A stretch of 28,630 nt of DNA from an uncultured Lachnospiraceae bacterium (GTDB lineage Bacteria; Bacillota; Clostridia; Lachnospirales; Lachnospiraceae), in contig CAOJQZ010000028.1 of the NCBI GenBank assembly GCA_948441955.1, forward strand, positions 1-28,630. The letters run 5' to 3'. Position 1 is the stretch's first letter. The number at the start of each line of letters is the position of its first letter. A program made the position numbers and the translations under genes. Shown piece after piece: positions 1 through 8,163 of this stretch. Below the pieces are notes generated by a model, which ran no database searches, had not been told where the DNA came from, and was given only the letters and a program-made list of their open reading frames with translations.

Positions 1-744
1 ATTACTATTTATTGCATCAACCTCTTCCTGTAAAACTTTACCCTGACGAGCATCAAGGACACTTCCCGCTTCCGTTGTTGTACAGTTATTTGCTATCCCA
101 GCAAAAGCTGCAGCTTTCAAATCCGCAAACCATTTTTTGACTTTTCCCCAAAGTACAGAGGATTTATCTCCATTTTCTATATTTTCCCTATTTTCTGCCT
201 CCCCAAATATAGGGATCTGATCGCTGGGACTGGTATTCTCCACCTTGTCTAATCCCAGATCTTTGGCCGTTACATTGTGCGGATTGTCCTGTCTATTTGT
301 ATGCGCGAATAAATCCTTTTTTAAAGCCAGGCTTCCGGCTCCTCCCTCTACTGTAATACTGGATGTGCCGGATACTTTCAGTAACGTAATCCATTCATAT
401 TCCGCCTCTCCTTCTGCCGCCGGATGAATCTGTTCCCCGATTTGCTGCCCAATAATCGCCAGGATATCATCCTCGTCATCAGCAAGTTTTGCGTATATGC
501 CTATCTGCTTAAGTATATAACCTTCTTCCACCTGGTAATTGTTTAACAGACAGGTAATTTTACAATCCGATCCCTCGTGAGCAACGTCTATATTTAAATC
601 CTGCTGTTTGCCTATTACCTGGGTCAAAAATGCAGGAGCGGAAGAACTGCCGGTTCCCGTTTCCGCTCTCGTAAAAACCAGATTTTCCCCTGTGACAGCC
701 TTTGTCATCAAAGTGCTGCCCTCATTTGTCAATATCCAATCCAT
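1..744 (-). CDS. Phage tail fibre / receptor-binding protein, N-terminal part (partial)
   Basis: The frame is open for 248 codons from ATG at 744 and runs off the window edge. The N-terminal ~140 residues look like a baseplate-attachment region. From about residue 148 there is a HTNRQDNPHNVTAKDLGLDKV-type segment, the shaft repeat (H..DNPH.VT...GL..V.NT) common in trimeric fibres of Firmicutes phages. A later TTTEAGSVLDARQGKVLQ motif is also a frequent fibre element. It starts directly after the stop of the YmfQ-like gene (TAAATG), in the position of PBSX xkdV. The host-binding tip is not in the window. Confidence 0.85.
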   Translation of the reverse strand, partial: MDWILTNEGSTLMTKAVTGENLVFTRAETGTGSSSAPAFLTQVIGKQQDLNIDVAHEGSDCKITCLLNNYQVEEGYILKQIGIYAKLADDEDDILAIIGQQIGEQIHPAAEGEAEYEWITLLKVSGTSSITVEGGAGSLALKKDLFAHTNRQDNPHNVTAKDLGLDKVENTSPSDQIPIFGEAENRENIENGDKSSVLWGKVKKWFADLKAAAFAGIANNCTTTEAGSVLDARQGKVLQEEVDAINSN

Positions 745-1362
745 TTATATTACCTGTCCTTTCTTTTTTATTCTTACGCATCCAATTGTACAAAGATAAA
801 AGCCGCATCTATATTTGTCCAAATTCAGTCCATTTGCATTTACTTCTCTTGTCATTACTTTTCTTGTGCATCCAACAGCACCAACATAAAAATTATATCT
901 ATACTTCCGGTAAATGGAGTTAATAAATTTATATACCAAGTGTGCAGGCCTTGCTTCATCCACCGCATCATCTGCTATCTTCATATTTTCCTCAAATATT
1001 TTTGTATTTACATAAATGACAAAACGGTATTCATTTGGATACTCTATGATCGTAACACTGTCAGCTCCAAGCACCTGTTTAACAAGATCTTCCAGCATTT
1101 TTTTTGTTGCTGATATACTACTGTTTATTTTTGCTAATACCCGCGCCCGTCTTTGCTCTATTGTAAGATCATCATTATGCGGTATTGCATATTCGTCCTC
1201 CCAGTATCGTATTCCCGTTATGTCAGCGGATTTTACGTAGAGTCTATTATATATTTTCCCAAGTTCGTTCAGAAGAAATGCTATTTCTTCCTGTTCTGCG
1301 TCAAGCAGTTCCCCCATCTGGCACATACTGCTTTCCAACGGTGACAAAGATTCCCGCAACAT
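745..1362 (-). CDS. YmfQ/DUF2313 baseplate protein (Mu gp48 / XkdU-like)
   Basis: 205 aa. The N-terminal helical part, with a YW.D.Y.IP segment around residues 53-61 and then a T.EQRRARVLAK motif, is characteristic of the YmfQ/DUF2313 family, a small baseplate component placed between the J-like protein and the tail fibre. Start ATG at 1362 has GAGGG seven bases upstream. The C-terminus (from ~165) is rich in Cys, Tyr and Arg and contains two similar stretches (YRYNFYVGAVGCTRKV and YRCGFYLCTIGCVRIK), a short internal duplication. Order J-YmfQ-fibre supports the assignment. Confidence 0.85.
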   Translation of the reverse strand: MLRESLSPLESSMCQMGELLDAEQEEIAFLLNELGKIYNRLYVKSADITGIRYWEDEYAIPHNDDLTIEQRRARVLAKINSSISATKKMLEDLVKQVLGADSVTIIEYPNEYRFVIYVNTKIFEENMKIADDAVDEARPAHLVYKFINSIYRKYRYNFYVGAVGCTRKVMTREVNANGLNLDKYRCGFYLCTIGCVRIKKKGQVI

Positions 1363-1372
1363 GCTTATCCCT

Positions 1373-2428
1373 CTATTCCGCTTCTTGTATTGTGACTTCC
1401 CCCACTACCGGGAATTGTGTTTCTTCCAGTGTAATGCTGCTGTCGAGATCGTTAATAACGATATCTGTTACATCTGCTACACCATCTACCTGCAGCAGCA
1501 GATCTGCGGTCTTCATAAAAGAAAAAATTGCTTTCCGCTTATATATAAATGGAAAATCATTTATATAATCGGATAGCAAATTAATAAAATCATTTTTTAC
1601 ATTTGCAATGCCTGCCCCTTCTCCCAGAACAACTGTTGCCGTTACGTTTATTTGCAGGGGCTCCGCATACATTACTGACACATTGGCTCCAACAGTCCTT
1701 ACGCTCTCTATGTATTCAAAAACTTTTTCCAGCAGCTCCGTGTCTCCCACAACATTATTATTTGCAATAATATATACACCGACTGTTCCCGGGCCGTTGA
1801 ATACATCAATTGCCTTTGCTTTACTGACACCCGATACGGACAATGCCCATTGCCTGTAGCTTTCCCTATTACTCCCTGTAACTATTTTCTGCTTCTTGTC
1901 CAATATCCTTTCTCTGTACTCTTTATCGCTTTCTCTCTCATATCCTCCATGGGCAGCTTGATTATTAATAACAGTATCAAGTGTAGTCCCCTGTGTTTTG
2001 ATTTCTTTTATTGTTCCCGCCGATACATTACCCCCTGTCCCTGGTATCTGACATACCGCCCTGACGTCTGCTGTACCAGATGTACCTATTACAAAATCAT
2101 CCAGCAAAAAGCGTATATTGTCTGCCCCTACCAAAATCCCGGAATATCTGCCCGGGGTGCCGGAAATAGTAACTATCGCCTCGGCATAAGTAGCCTCTTT
2201 GCGGAATACGCCATCGTCTTGTCCGACTTTATCAAGATCATCCCCTGTTGCCGTTTGGGCAAATCCTCTTGGTAACAACGTATCTATATCCTGGCTGTAT
2301 ATCCTCCCAAGCTCATTTGATACTGCCAAGAGATTGTTGCCTGTAAATGTGCCCTCAATAGCTGACGCACCATTGTCAGGCAGACTGTTTTTCATCCTTT
2401 TAAGGATGCTTTTAGCTGTCTCACTCAT
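1373..2428 (-). CDS. Baseplate J-like protein (Mu gp47 / XkdT-like)
   Basis: 351 aa from ATG at 2428, chosen because GAGG sits six bases upstream; a GTG start at 2440 would swallow that site. The signature of the family is visible: a long N-terminal helical region, then RGFAQTATGDDLDKVG (around residues 53-68), a central β-rich region with A.C..PGTGGNV..G.I, and GGYERESDKEYRERIL, typical of baseplate J proteins. It forms the wedge ring at the bottom of the contractile tail. It overlaps the upstream DUF2634 gene by eight bases, indicating coupled translation. Confidence 0.92.
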   Translation of the reverse strand: MSETAKSILKRMKNSLPDNGASAIEGTFTGNNLLAVSNELGRIYSQDIDTLLPRGFAQTATGDDLDKVGQDDGVFRKEATYAEAIVTISGTPGRYSGILVGADNIRFLLDDFVIGTSGTADVRAVCQIPGTGGNVSAGTIKEIKTQGTTLDTVINNQAAHGGYERESDKEYRERILDKKQKIVTGSNRESYRQWALSVSGVSKAKAIDVFNGPGTVGVYIIANNNVVGDTELLEKVFEYIESVRTVGANVSVMYAEPLQINVTATVVLGEGAGIANVKNDFINLLSDYINDFPFIYKRKAIFSFMKTADLLLQVDGVADVTDIVINDLDSSITLEETQFPVVGEVTIQEAE

Positions 2429-2858
2429 TGTATACCTCACTGTTGTGTGTAAAACGTCCGTATATAGTTGTCACCTCAAATTTCACAACTACTTTTGCGC
2501 CTTCATGTTCAAATTCAAATTCATTTAATTCTTGTATATATGGATTAACCATAACGGCCTCTGTAATATACCGTTTGATTTCACTCTCCAGTATTTTTTT
2601 ATCCTCTGCCCGCCCCCGCACTTTTTCCAGCTCATTTCCATATTCCCAGGAGTGCGCTATAAAAATATACCTGGGGACTTTAAGTGCGTGATAAATCCAT
2701 ATTTTCAATGCCTCATCTTTTTCTACTAAATAAGGTTTTCCTGCCTGTAATAAAAGACAATTGTTGACATAATCATATGCATACTCCCTAAATAACGGCA
2801 GGGTTTTTATACTTGATATTGTAGGCGCTGCGCTTGTCACAAAAGGAAAAACTGTCAT
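2421..2858 (-). CDS. DUF2634 baseplate wedge protein (XkdS / gp25-W-like)
   Basis: 145 aa. Motifs around residues 60-80 (DEALKIWIYHALKVPR) and the following Y.YGNELE-type stretch match the DUF2634 family, which fills the W/gp25 wedge position next to baseplate J. The C-terminal part resembles the small β-domain of gp25-like proteins. It is sandwiched between DUF2577 and J genes as in PBSX (xkdR-xkdS-xkdT). Exact biochemical role is known only by family. Confidence 0.85.
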   Translation of the reverse strand: MTVFPFVTSAAPTISSIKTLPLFREYAYDYVNNCLLLQAGKPYLVEKDEALKIWIYHALKVPRYIFIAHSWEYGNELEKVRGRAEDKKILESEIKRYITEAVMVNPYIQELNEFEFEHEGAKVVVKFEVTTIYGRFTHNSEVYNE

Positions 2859-2859
2859 C

Positions 2860-3195
2860 CTATCCCGCCTTTCCTACTATATAAAACATGTTTCCAACGC
2901 GCTGCACAATTACCTGATCCCCTTTTTGCAGTTTTACCGTATTTAATATATTTTTTAACCCGTTTTTAAGGCCCTCTGAAATATATTCTTCTGTATTGAT
3001 TATCATTTCCAGATCATCCGCACTCTGGAAGCAGCTCCCCATTACAATGCCGGAAGAGATTGTCACATTGTTATAAGATATACTGATTGGTTCCGTTGAT
3101 AATATTTCTGCCGTTTCCATATTAAACCCGTTATGTACTTTCCCCTGTCTCTGCATACATTTTAGTAGCCTGGAATATACATCATTATTTTTCAT
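2860..3195 (-). CDS. DUF2577 baseplate-associated protein (XkdR-like)
   Basis: 111 aa, matching the usual size of the family. The C-terminal half (KLQKGDQVIVQRVGNMFYIV) has the small β-barrel-like end typical of DUF2577 proteins, and the middle contains a repeated-looking SISYNNVTISSGIVM stretch. The ATG overlaps the stop of the XkdQ-like gene by four bases (ATGA), so translation is coupled. Its position between XkdQ-like and DUF2634 genes is the standard PBSX order. The precise role is unknown; it is thought to be a baseplate or tail-tip component. Confidence 0.8.
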   Translation of the reverse strand: MKNNDVYSRLLKCMQRQGKVHNGFNMETAEILSTEPISISYNNVTISSGIVMGSCFQSADDLEMIINTEEYISEGLKNGLKNILNTVKLQKGDQVIVQRVGNMFYIVGKAG

Positions 3196-4118
3196 TCTTG
3201 CATCCCTTCAAAATCCAATCCCAAAGTCACTTTATGTTCCCCATCCGCAATAGAATGACTGTCCGACACAATATTAAACAGTCCGCAGATACTGCTTCCT
3301 GCCTTCATTACCATCACTTTTCTTCCGGTGATACACTCATAATTATCAGTTGTTATGGATATACTGCCTGTATTTTCAACACTTTGGATCAGTTTTCTTG
3401 CTTCTTCTTCACTATCTTTTTTGGTATCACTTTTTTTATAAATTTTTTGGACAATTCCATATATAGCTATGTCTTCCTCATTCTGTAGCGTCTTGATATA
3501 TTTCCCTTTGTCATTCAGGATCAATACCTGATCCACTATATTTTCTATGCTGCTTTTATAAGATGCATTGATAACCGTATCATCACCGGTAAGCACCGCA
3601 GCAATCTGTGCACCAAATTCTTCTACGCATAAAATAAGGCCATCCATATAAATATGGACATCCATTCCCGCATCTTCATAAGCCGTCTGTATGATCTGGT
3701 AGATTGTCTTTTCTCCTGTGCTGACCACCTCCACAACTTTACCGTTATCTGCAAGCCCGCCTGTCATGATCCCAAATTCGCCGCACACCGCTGCAGTAAT
3801 CTGCGCCGGTGATCCTTTGTAAGTGTTATAAACTTCGCTTTTAAGATAAAATGCCATGTCCATACATGACAATTTGACCTTAATATCTGATTCTTCTTTT
3901 TCCAGCGCAAGCGCTGGGCCATCAAACTTTAGATTTCCCGTATCATCGTACATCATGATACGGGTTCCCAAGGGGATATCCACCGACTTGATATTTGCAT
4001 CCTGATCTGTATATAAATAAGTAAAAGCCAGTTTCCTGGAAATCTGATCTTTATCACCTGACCATGTCACATTGCTAATCAAATTACTGATGTCATTTTC
4101 TCCTGCCAGCATAATCAT
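3192..4118 (-). CDS. XkdQ/YqbQ-like tail hub protein
   Basis: 308 aa from ATG at 4118, whose ATG overlaps the TGA of the preceding LysM gene. An in-frame extension to 4193 exists but lies wholly inside that gene. The N-terminus (SNLISNVTWSGDKDQISRKLAF) and the following PLGTRIMMYD segment are typical of the XkdQ/YqbQ family, which plays the gpD/gp27 hub role at the tail tip. It sits between LysM/XkdP and DUF2577. It probably helps join the tube to the baseplate. Confidence 0.87.
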   Translation of the reverse strand: MIMLAGENDISNLISNVTWSGDKDQISRKLAFTYLYTDQDANIKSVDIPLGTRIMMYDDTGNLKFDGPALALEKEESDIKVKLSCMDMAFYLKSEVYNTYKGSPAQITAAVCGEFGIMTGGLADNGKVVEVVSTGEKTIYQIIQTAYEDAGMDVHIYMDGLILCVEEFGAQIAAVLTGDDTVINASYKSSIENIVDQVLILNDKGKYIKTLQNEEDIAIYGIVQKIYKKSDTKKDSEEEARKLIQSVENTGSISITTDNYECITGRKVMVMKAGSSICGLFNIVSDSHSIADGEHKVTLGLDFEGMQE

Positions 4119-4744
4119 GGTATTTTCAACTCCATTCCGATCTGCAGTTTTCTTTCGTCCAGTCCCCCATTTGCTTCCGCAATTTCCTTCCACCTGCTGC
4201 CATCATCATAATATTTTTTTGCCAATGCCCAGAGGGTAGTCCCTTTTTTTACTGTTATTGTTTTTGGTATTTCCAGATCGGAGGCTCTGTTATTAATCCC
4301 CGTATCTGTGTACCTGTTTGCGAGGGATGCAACCGGTATCACTGTTGTTTCCCTGTACTCCACAAAGCTCCAGTCAATGTATAGGTCATCCTGTCCCTCT
4401 TTGTATGTATCGTTTAATTTATCTACCAGAAATTCTCTGTTAATGTCAGTACCTGATATAATAATTCTGACCGGCTTTTTTCCATCTTTTGCCTTACGCA
4501 TAATAGACTTTATCTGTTCCGGGGATACCCCTTTATAAAAGGGACTCCCCGGTGATGGAAGGAAAGTATTACTTATAGATATCCGTATCAGCTTTCTGTT
4601 TCCTGCGATGCCGATCTCCCCTATGTTTAATAGATCCACTGTTTTTATACTGGAGCTATCCGATATCGTACAGTCCTTGGGATTGACAGCAAGATCAAAC
4701 CGGCTACCGTTTGCCAGGAATGAAAAAGTCCTCGTATTTGCCAT
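4115..4744 (-). CDS. LysM-domain baseplate protein (XkdP-like)
   Basis: 209 aa. Residues 1-~140 form the N-terminal domain seen in XkdP/YqbP and residues ~162-209 are a LysM module (TITVKKGTTLWALAKKYYDD, then W..I...N and IGMELKIP). LysM binds peptidoglycan-like glycans and, in contractile-tail systems, attaches the hub spike apparatus or cell-wall-contacting parts. It lies between tape measure and XkdQ, as in PBSX. Its last codons overlap the next start (ATGA). Confidence 0.9.
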   Translation of the reverse strand: MANTRTFSFLANGSRFDLAVNPKDCTISDSSSIKTVDLLNIGEIGIAGNRKLIRISISNTFLPSPGSPFYKGVSPEQIKSIMRKAKDGKKPVRIIISGTDINREFLVDKLNDTYKEGQDDLYIDWSFVEYRETTVIPVASLANRYTDTGINNRASDLEIPKTITVKKGTTLWALAKKYYDDGSRWKEIAEANGGLDERKLQIGMELKIP

Positions 4745-4752
4745 AATATCAC

Positions 4753-7068
4753 CTACATATTGTCTTCTGCCTCTTCGATTTTTTTAACTATCGCTTCAGC
4801 CACTTTATCTACATCTGCCTCTTCCTTGACCTCCATTTTTTGTATTGTGATATTTACATCTCCTTTTTGGATAACCTGGCCGGGACGTGCCTCTGCCGCA
4901 GGTAAGTCCATGTTTGACGATGCAAAATTGGACTGTATCTTTGTGCCTGCCGGCAGCTGCATCATCTCAGGGCCATGCTCCCCTACCTGGGTCCAGCCGC
5001 CGGAGAAAAATGTGGTACCTGTTGCATTATTTTTTGTCCCACTGTCTTTTCCTGGGCTGGATTTTCCTCCTGTACTGCCGATCGCGGACGCTGCAGTATC
5101 AAGCGCCTTTGCAACAACCCCGATTGCTTTACCGATGCCCTCAAATATAGGCTTAATTACGGACCACACAGTCTGTACAACTGCCTGGATTTCCGGGAAT
5201 CGTTTTGCAAATGCAACAGCCACTAATTTTACTCCGGCTATCACAAGGTCCAGTATAGGCCCCATGACTGCCCACATGGTACTGAGCACACTCGCAATTA
5301 CAGGCCCCGCCACCTCAAAGATACTCTGTAACGCTCCGGTACTGCCGGAAATGCCAGAAAAGATACCCTGTATTTTACTGCCTACCTCTGTCACGATCTG
5401 AGATATGACGGGCATAACCGCAGCTACTACACTGCCAAGCCCGGCAAACAGATCCGCTACTACCGGGATAGATGAGGCCATAACTCCGGCTATTGCCACA
5501 ACCACAGGCTGTATATACGGCAGTATGCTGGATACGCTTTGGATCAGGCTGTCTACAGCAGGACGGGCCTGGGCAAAAGCCTCCATAAATCCGCTGCCCA
5601 TCTGCTGCAGGGCAGGCTGCCAGCTTACATAGGCATCGGATAATGCACTCCCCACTGTATCCATGACAGGGGCAATATAAGCGCCTACACGGTCAAAGGC
5701 CGCCTCTATCTCCGGCAATTTTGCACTTAGCTTTTCCAGTCCAGAAGCGATATATGGCAGCGCCTTTTCGCCCAGGCTCGTCAGCATTACCTGGCCCGCA
5801 TTTTTAATACGGCCTGCCAACTCCTTGACGGAACTGGTCTGGGTCTTAAATGCACTTTCCGCGGCCCCTGCAGATGTATACATCTGCTTTGTCTTACTTG
5901 CAAAATTTTCTGCCTGTGCTCCAGTAAGGGCAAGCACAGCATTTTTAGCCTCCACGGAAGAAAAGAGGTTGGCAAAAGCAACCTGATCGCCGTTTACGGA
6001 CTCCTTTAACTTATTCAGGATCCCGCCAAGGCCTTCCTGTTCCAGCGCCGCCGCCCCGGATTCGTAGCCCATCTTTTTAAGGGCTTTTGACATCTCATTA
6101 GACGGCGATAAAAAGCCCTGCATAGTAGCTTTAAGCTGTGTAGTAACTTCCGCCGTGCCGCCGGTTACACCTGTCAGTGTCGCCATGGCGCCAAACAGTT
6201 CCTCCTGGCTGACTGCAAGTGTCGATGCCAGCGGAACTACTTGTCCGATACTGGAGGCAAGCTCCGGAAAGGTAGTCTGCCCAAGCTTAACCGTTTGAAA
6301 AGCAAGGTCTGAGGCTTTCTGCATGGCAGCAGCGGATGTATCCCCATAGCCTTTGGTTACTGCAGATAGCAGGGCAACGGAATCAGACGTTGTTGCATTA
6401 CCCGCCTTGGCCGCTTTGGATGCTATTTCCAGCTGCTTTACAGATTCTGACGATTCCCCAAATGCAGAAACGACATCATATAGGCCTGCTGTCAGGTCAC
6501 TGGTAGCCTGCCCTGTACTTATTGATACTTTTTTGAGGTCACTCCCCATTACCTGCAGTTTGGCATTGACATCACCATCAAGCAATGTGCCAACATTCTG
6601 CATTTCCGCCTGAAAATTAGCCGCAGAAACTACTGCACCTGCACCGGCAACCGTAACGGCTGTAAGAGCTGCTGCCGTCCCTACAACCGCAGCTTTCCCA
6701 ATTGCTTTTGTAACCTTTTCTGCGCCGGATACTGCAAATTTAACAACTTTATTTTCTTTTACCGCAGAAAGCGCTCTATGTACCTTTTTAATCTTTGTAA
6801 CCGCCATCTCTTCTTTGGCTTTGATTTCTACCACTTTTTTTGAGATCGGCTCCAGTTTCTTTTTTACATTTTCGATTGCTGTAAATGCTTTGGTATTTTT
6901 AACACGCAGTTCTTTTTCTTTCAGTTTCTGCTTATCAAGCTGCTGTAAATTCTTTTTTGCTTTTTCGACTTCGCCCCGGAACCCTTTGCTGGATTCTTTT
7001 GCGGATTTTAGTACGCCGGAAACATTGTCCTTTATTGATACTGTCGCTCCAAATATTTCCTGTCCCAT
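4753..7068 (-). CDS. Tape measure protein
   Basis: 771 aa, the longest gene in the window. The N-terminal ~110 residues are lysine-rich and helical (coiled-coil prone), followed by a hydrophobic Ala/Val/Gly segment at 125-150 (AAVVGTAAALTAVTVAGAGA). Then comes the TP901-type core with repeated TSxxTAGLYDVVSAFG and TTQLKATMQGFLSP patterns; several more hydrophobic stretches lie at ~520-650. Such proteins set tail length by filling the tube during assembly. The gene immediately follows the frameshifted chaperone pair, the near-universal order in long-tailed phages. An Asn/Gly/Ser-rich segment near 690-705 resembles a linker. Confidence 0.93.
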   Translation of the reverse strand: MGQEIFGATVSIKDNVSGVLKSAKESSKGFRGEVEKAKKNLQQLDKQKLKEKELRVKNTKAFTAIENVKKKLEPISKKVVEIKAKEEMAVTKIKKVHRALSAVKENKVVKFAVSGAEKVTKAIGKAAVVGTAAALTAVTVAGAGAVVSAANFQAEMQNVGTLLDGDVNAKLQVMGSDLKKVSISTGQATSDLTAGLYDVVSAFGESSESVKQLEIASKAAKAGNATTSDSVALLSAVTKGYGDTSAAAMQKASDLAFQTVKLGQTTFPELASSIGQVVPLASTLAVSQEELFGAMATLTGVTGGTAEVTTQLKATMQGFLSPSNEMSKALKKMGYESGAAALEQEGLGGILNKLKESVNGDQVAFANLFSSVEAKNAVLALTGAQAENFASKTKQMYTSAGAAESAFKTQTSSVKELAGRIKNAGQVMLTSLGEKALPYIASGLEKLSAKLPEIEAAFDRVGAYIAPVMDTVGSALSDAYVSWQPALQQMGSGFMEAFAQARPAVDSLIQSVSSILPYIQPVVVAIAGVMASSIPVVADLFAGLGSVVAAVMPVISQIVTEVGSKIQGIFSGISGSTGALQSIFEVAGPVIASVLSTMWAVMGPILDLVIAGVKLVAVAFAKRFPEIQAVVQTVWSVIKPIFEGIGKAIGVVAKALDTAASAIGSTGGKSSPGKDSGTKNNATGTTFFSGGWTQVGEHGPEMMQLPAGTKIQSNFASSNMDLPAAEARPGQVIQKGDVNITIQKMEVKEEADVDKVAEAIVKKIEEAEDNM

Positions 7069-7101
7069 CTACGCCCCACATCCACCATCTTTTTCTGCAG
7101 C

Positions 7102-7308
7102 CTATTTTTTATGTATCTCGTTCCAAAACATGACGATTGCATTATAGACTGCAACAGTAATATCTTTGATCCTCTGTTCCTGGTTAAGCTCCGCCATTGC
7201 ATAATAAATGAGCCTGTCATCATGCTCCAGGCTGAATATTGTTTCAGGGTCTATGCCCCTTTCTATACAATACCCAGCCAGTCTCATGATGTCAGACCCT
7301 TTGATCAG
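7102..7308 (-). CDS. Tail assembly chaperone, -1 frame extension (gpT-type)
   Basis: The frame downstream of the XkdN-like gene is open without a stop through the slippery site at 7308-7314. It continues for 68 codons, starting LIKGSDIMRLAGYCIERG and ending at a TAG at 7102. An internal ATG exists at 7287, but no Shine-Dalgarno motif is evident before it, so expression as a fusion of about 201 aa is more likely than as a free 61-aa protein. It contains DPETIFSLEHDDRLIYYAMAE, an acidic helical segment. By analogy with lambda G/GT and Mu gp41/42, the fusion chaperones the tape measure protein made next. Confidence 0.75.
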   Translation of the reverse strand: MIKGSDIMRLAGYCIERGIDPETIFSLEHDDRLIYYAMAELNQEQRIKDITVAVYNAIVMFWNEIHKK

Positions 7309-7314
7309 TTTTTT
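7246..7314 (-). promoter_or_regulatory. Programmed -1 ribosomal frameshift signal
   Basis: On the minus strand the last sense codons of the XkdN-like gene are GTA AAA AAC followed by TGA, giving the classic heptamer A AAA AAC (7314-7308) right at the stop codon. Seven bases downstream begins AGGGTCT (7300-7294), which is an exact reverse complement of AGACCCT (7252-7246), a 7-bp stem enclosing 41 nt. Slippery site, 7-nt spacer and stem are what -1 frameshifting needs. Whether a true pseudoknot forms was not computed. Confidence 0.8.
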
Positions 7315-7706
7315 ACCTCTTCCACTTCCCTTACGCTGGATTCTCCTCCAAATCCTGATAACGCCAATATCTCTTTTGTCAGGGCAGTGCGGTCAGGAAG
7401 GTCAAACATATCTGTGATCTTGTACCTTTCATTTTCCTTCAGTATCCCTTCTTCCACTAAAATACCAGAAACTTCTTGTAATTCTTTGCAGGCAAGATAA
7501 ATTGTATACTTATCATTTTCCAAAGCAGAATCATACATTTCTGTACATTCGGAAATTTCCTCTTCTGTCAGGCCGTGCAGTGTCAGGTTGACATCGGCTT
7601 TCTCTACATATACCTGTTTGGTTTTAAACTTTTTCCGTTCCTCTATCCGTTTTTTAGCTTTTTCTGCAAACTCCCGAAAAATAGCTTCTTTATTTTCTTT
7701 TCCCAT
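7305..7706 (-). CDS. XkdN-like tail assembly chaperone (gpG-type)
   Basis: 133 aa from ATG at 7706 with AAGGAG upstream. The N-terminus is lysine/glutamate-rich (EFAEKAKKRIEERKKFK) followed by the XkdN-like core (LTLHGLTEEEISECTEMYD). The gene lies between the tube protein and the tape measure. Its stop codon sits directly after an A AAA AAC slippery heptamer, so a fraction of ribosomes should shift to the -1 frame and make a C-terminally extended form. The ratio of short to long product usually matters for tail assembly. Confidence 0.87.
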   Translation of the reverse strand: MGKENKEAIFREFAEKAKKRIEERKKFKTKQVYVEKADVNLTLHGLTEEEISECTEMYDSALENDKYTIYLACKELQEVSGILVEEGILKENERYKITDMFDLPDRTALTKEILALSGFGGESSVREVEEVKN

Positions 7707-7715
7707 AGTTTCTCC

Positions 7716-8153
7716 TTATGCCGGTTTGATTTCATCCAAATTGATCATGTCCGTAGGTGTAAAGGTAAAAGGATATTCCTGTTTTACAACGCCGCCCGTT
7801 TCCCACTCAAAGCCAAATTCTGACAATGCCACATTCCCGATCTGCCAGCGTTCCGTCTGGCCGCCTTCCGCATCAGGATCCTTTAACTTGGCAATGATTG
7901 TTCCTCTGGGGTCTTTCCCTTTCACAATTTCCTTCCTGATATCCTCAAACCGGGTATAGGTTTTAATCAGGCTAACCGTCCCTTCCCCTTTCAGCCCGGT
8001 TATCTTAGAGTCTACAGATAACCCTGTCTGCACATCTTCCCGGTTTGCTGTCACTTTTACCGTGATTTTATTCATTTCCAAGATTTTGATGCCGTTAAAC
8101 CAAATTTCCGCCCATGTCCCTGATAAATGTTTGTTTCCCTTTATTTCTCCCAT
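7716..8153 (-). CDS. Phage tail tube protein (XkdM-like)
   Basis: 145 aa. It begins MGEIKGNKHLSGTWAEIWFNG, the hallmark start of XkdM-family (DUF2001) tube proteins, and has the typical GLKGEGTVSLIKTY stretch before the middle and a β-rich remainder with KLKDPDAEGGQTERW near residue 90. It polymerises as hexamer rings into the inner tube surrounded by sheath. The start has AAGGAG upstream. Order sheath-tube-chaperone-tape measure is conserved. Confidence 0.92.
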   Translation of the reverse strand: MGEIKGNKHLSGTWAEIWFNGIKILEMNKITVKVTANREDVQTGLSVDSKITGLKGEGTVSLIKTYTRFEDIRKEIVKGKDPRGTIIAKLKDPDAEGGQTERWQIGNVALSEFGFEWETGGVVKQEYPFTFTPTDMINLDEIKPA

Positions 8154-8163
8154 TTTTTTCTCC

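Noticed and set aside
4119..4193. N-terminal extension of the XkdQ-like gene
   Set aside because: Completely inside the LysM gene; ATGA overlap start fits better.
4760..5401. Long plus-strand frame opposite the tape measure gene
   Set aside because: Mirror of Ala/Gly/Val-rich codons of the tape measure gene; poor composition and no ribosome binding site.
7032..7223. Short minus-strand frame across the chaperone/tape measure junction
   Set aside because: Different frame inside the chaperone extension and tape measure start; no SD and no sensible composition.
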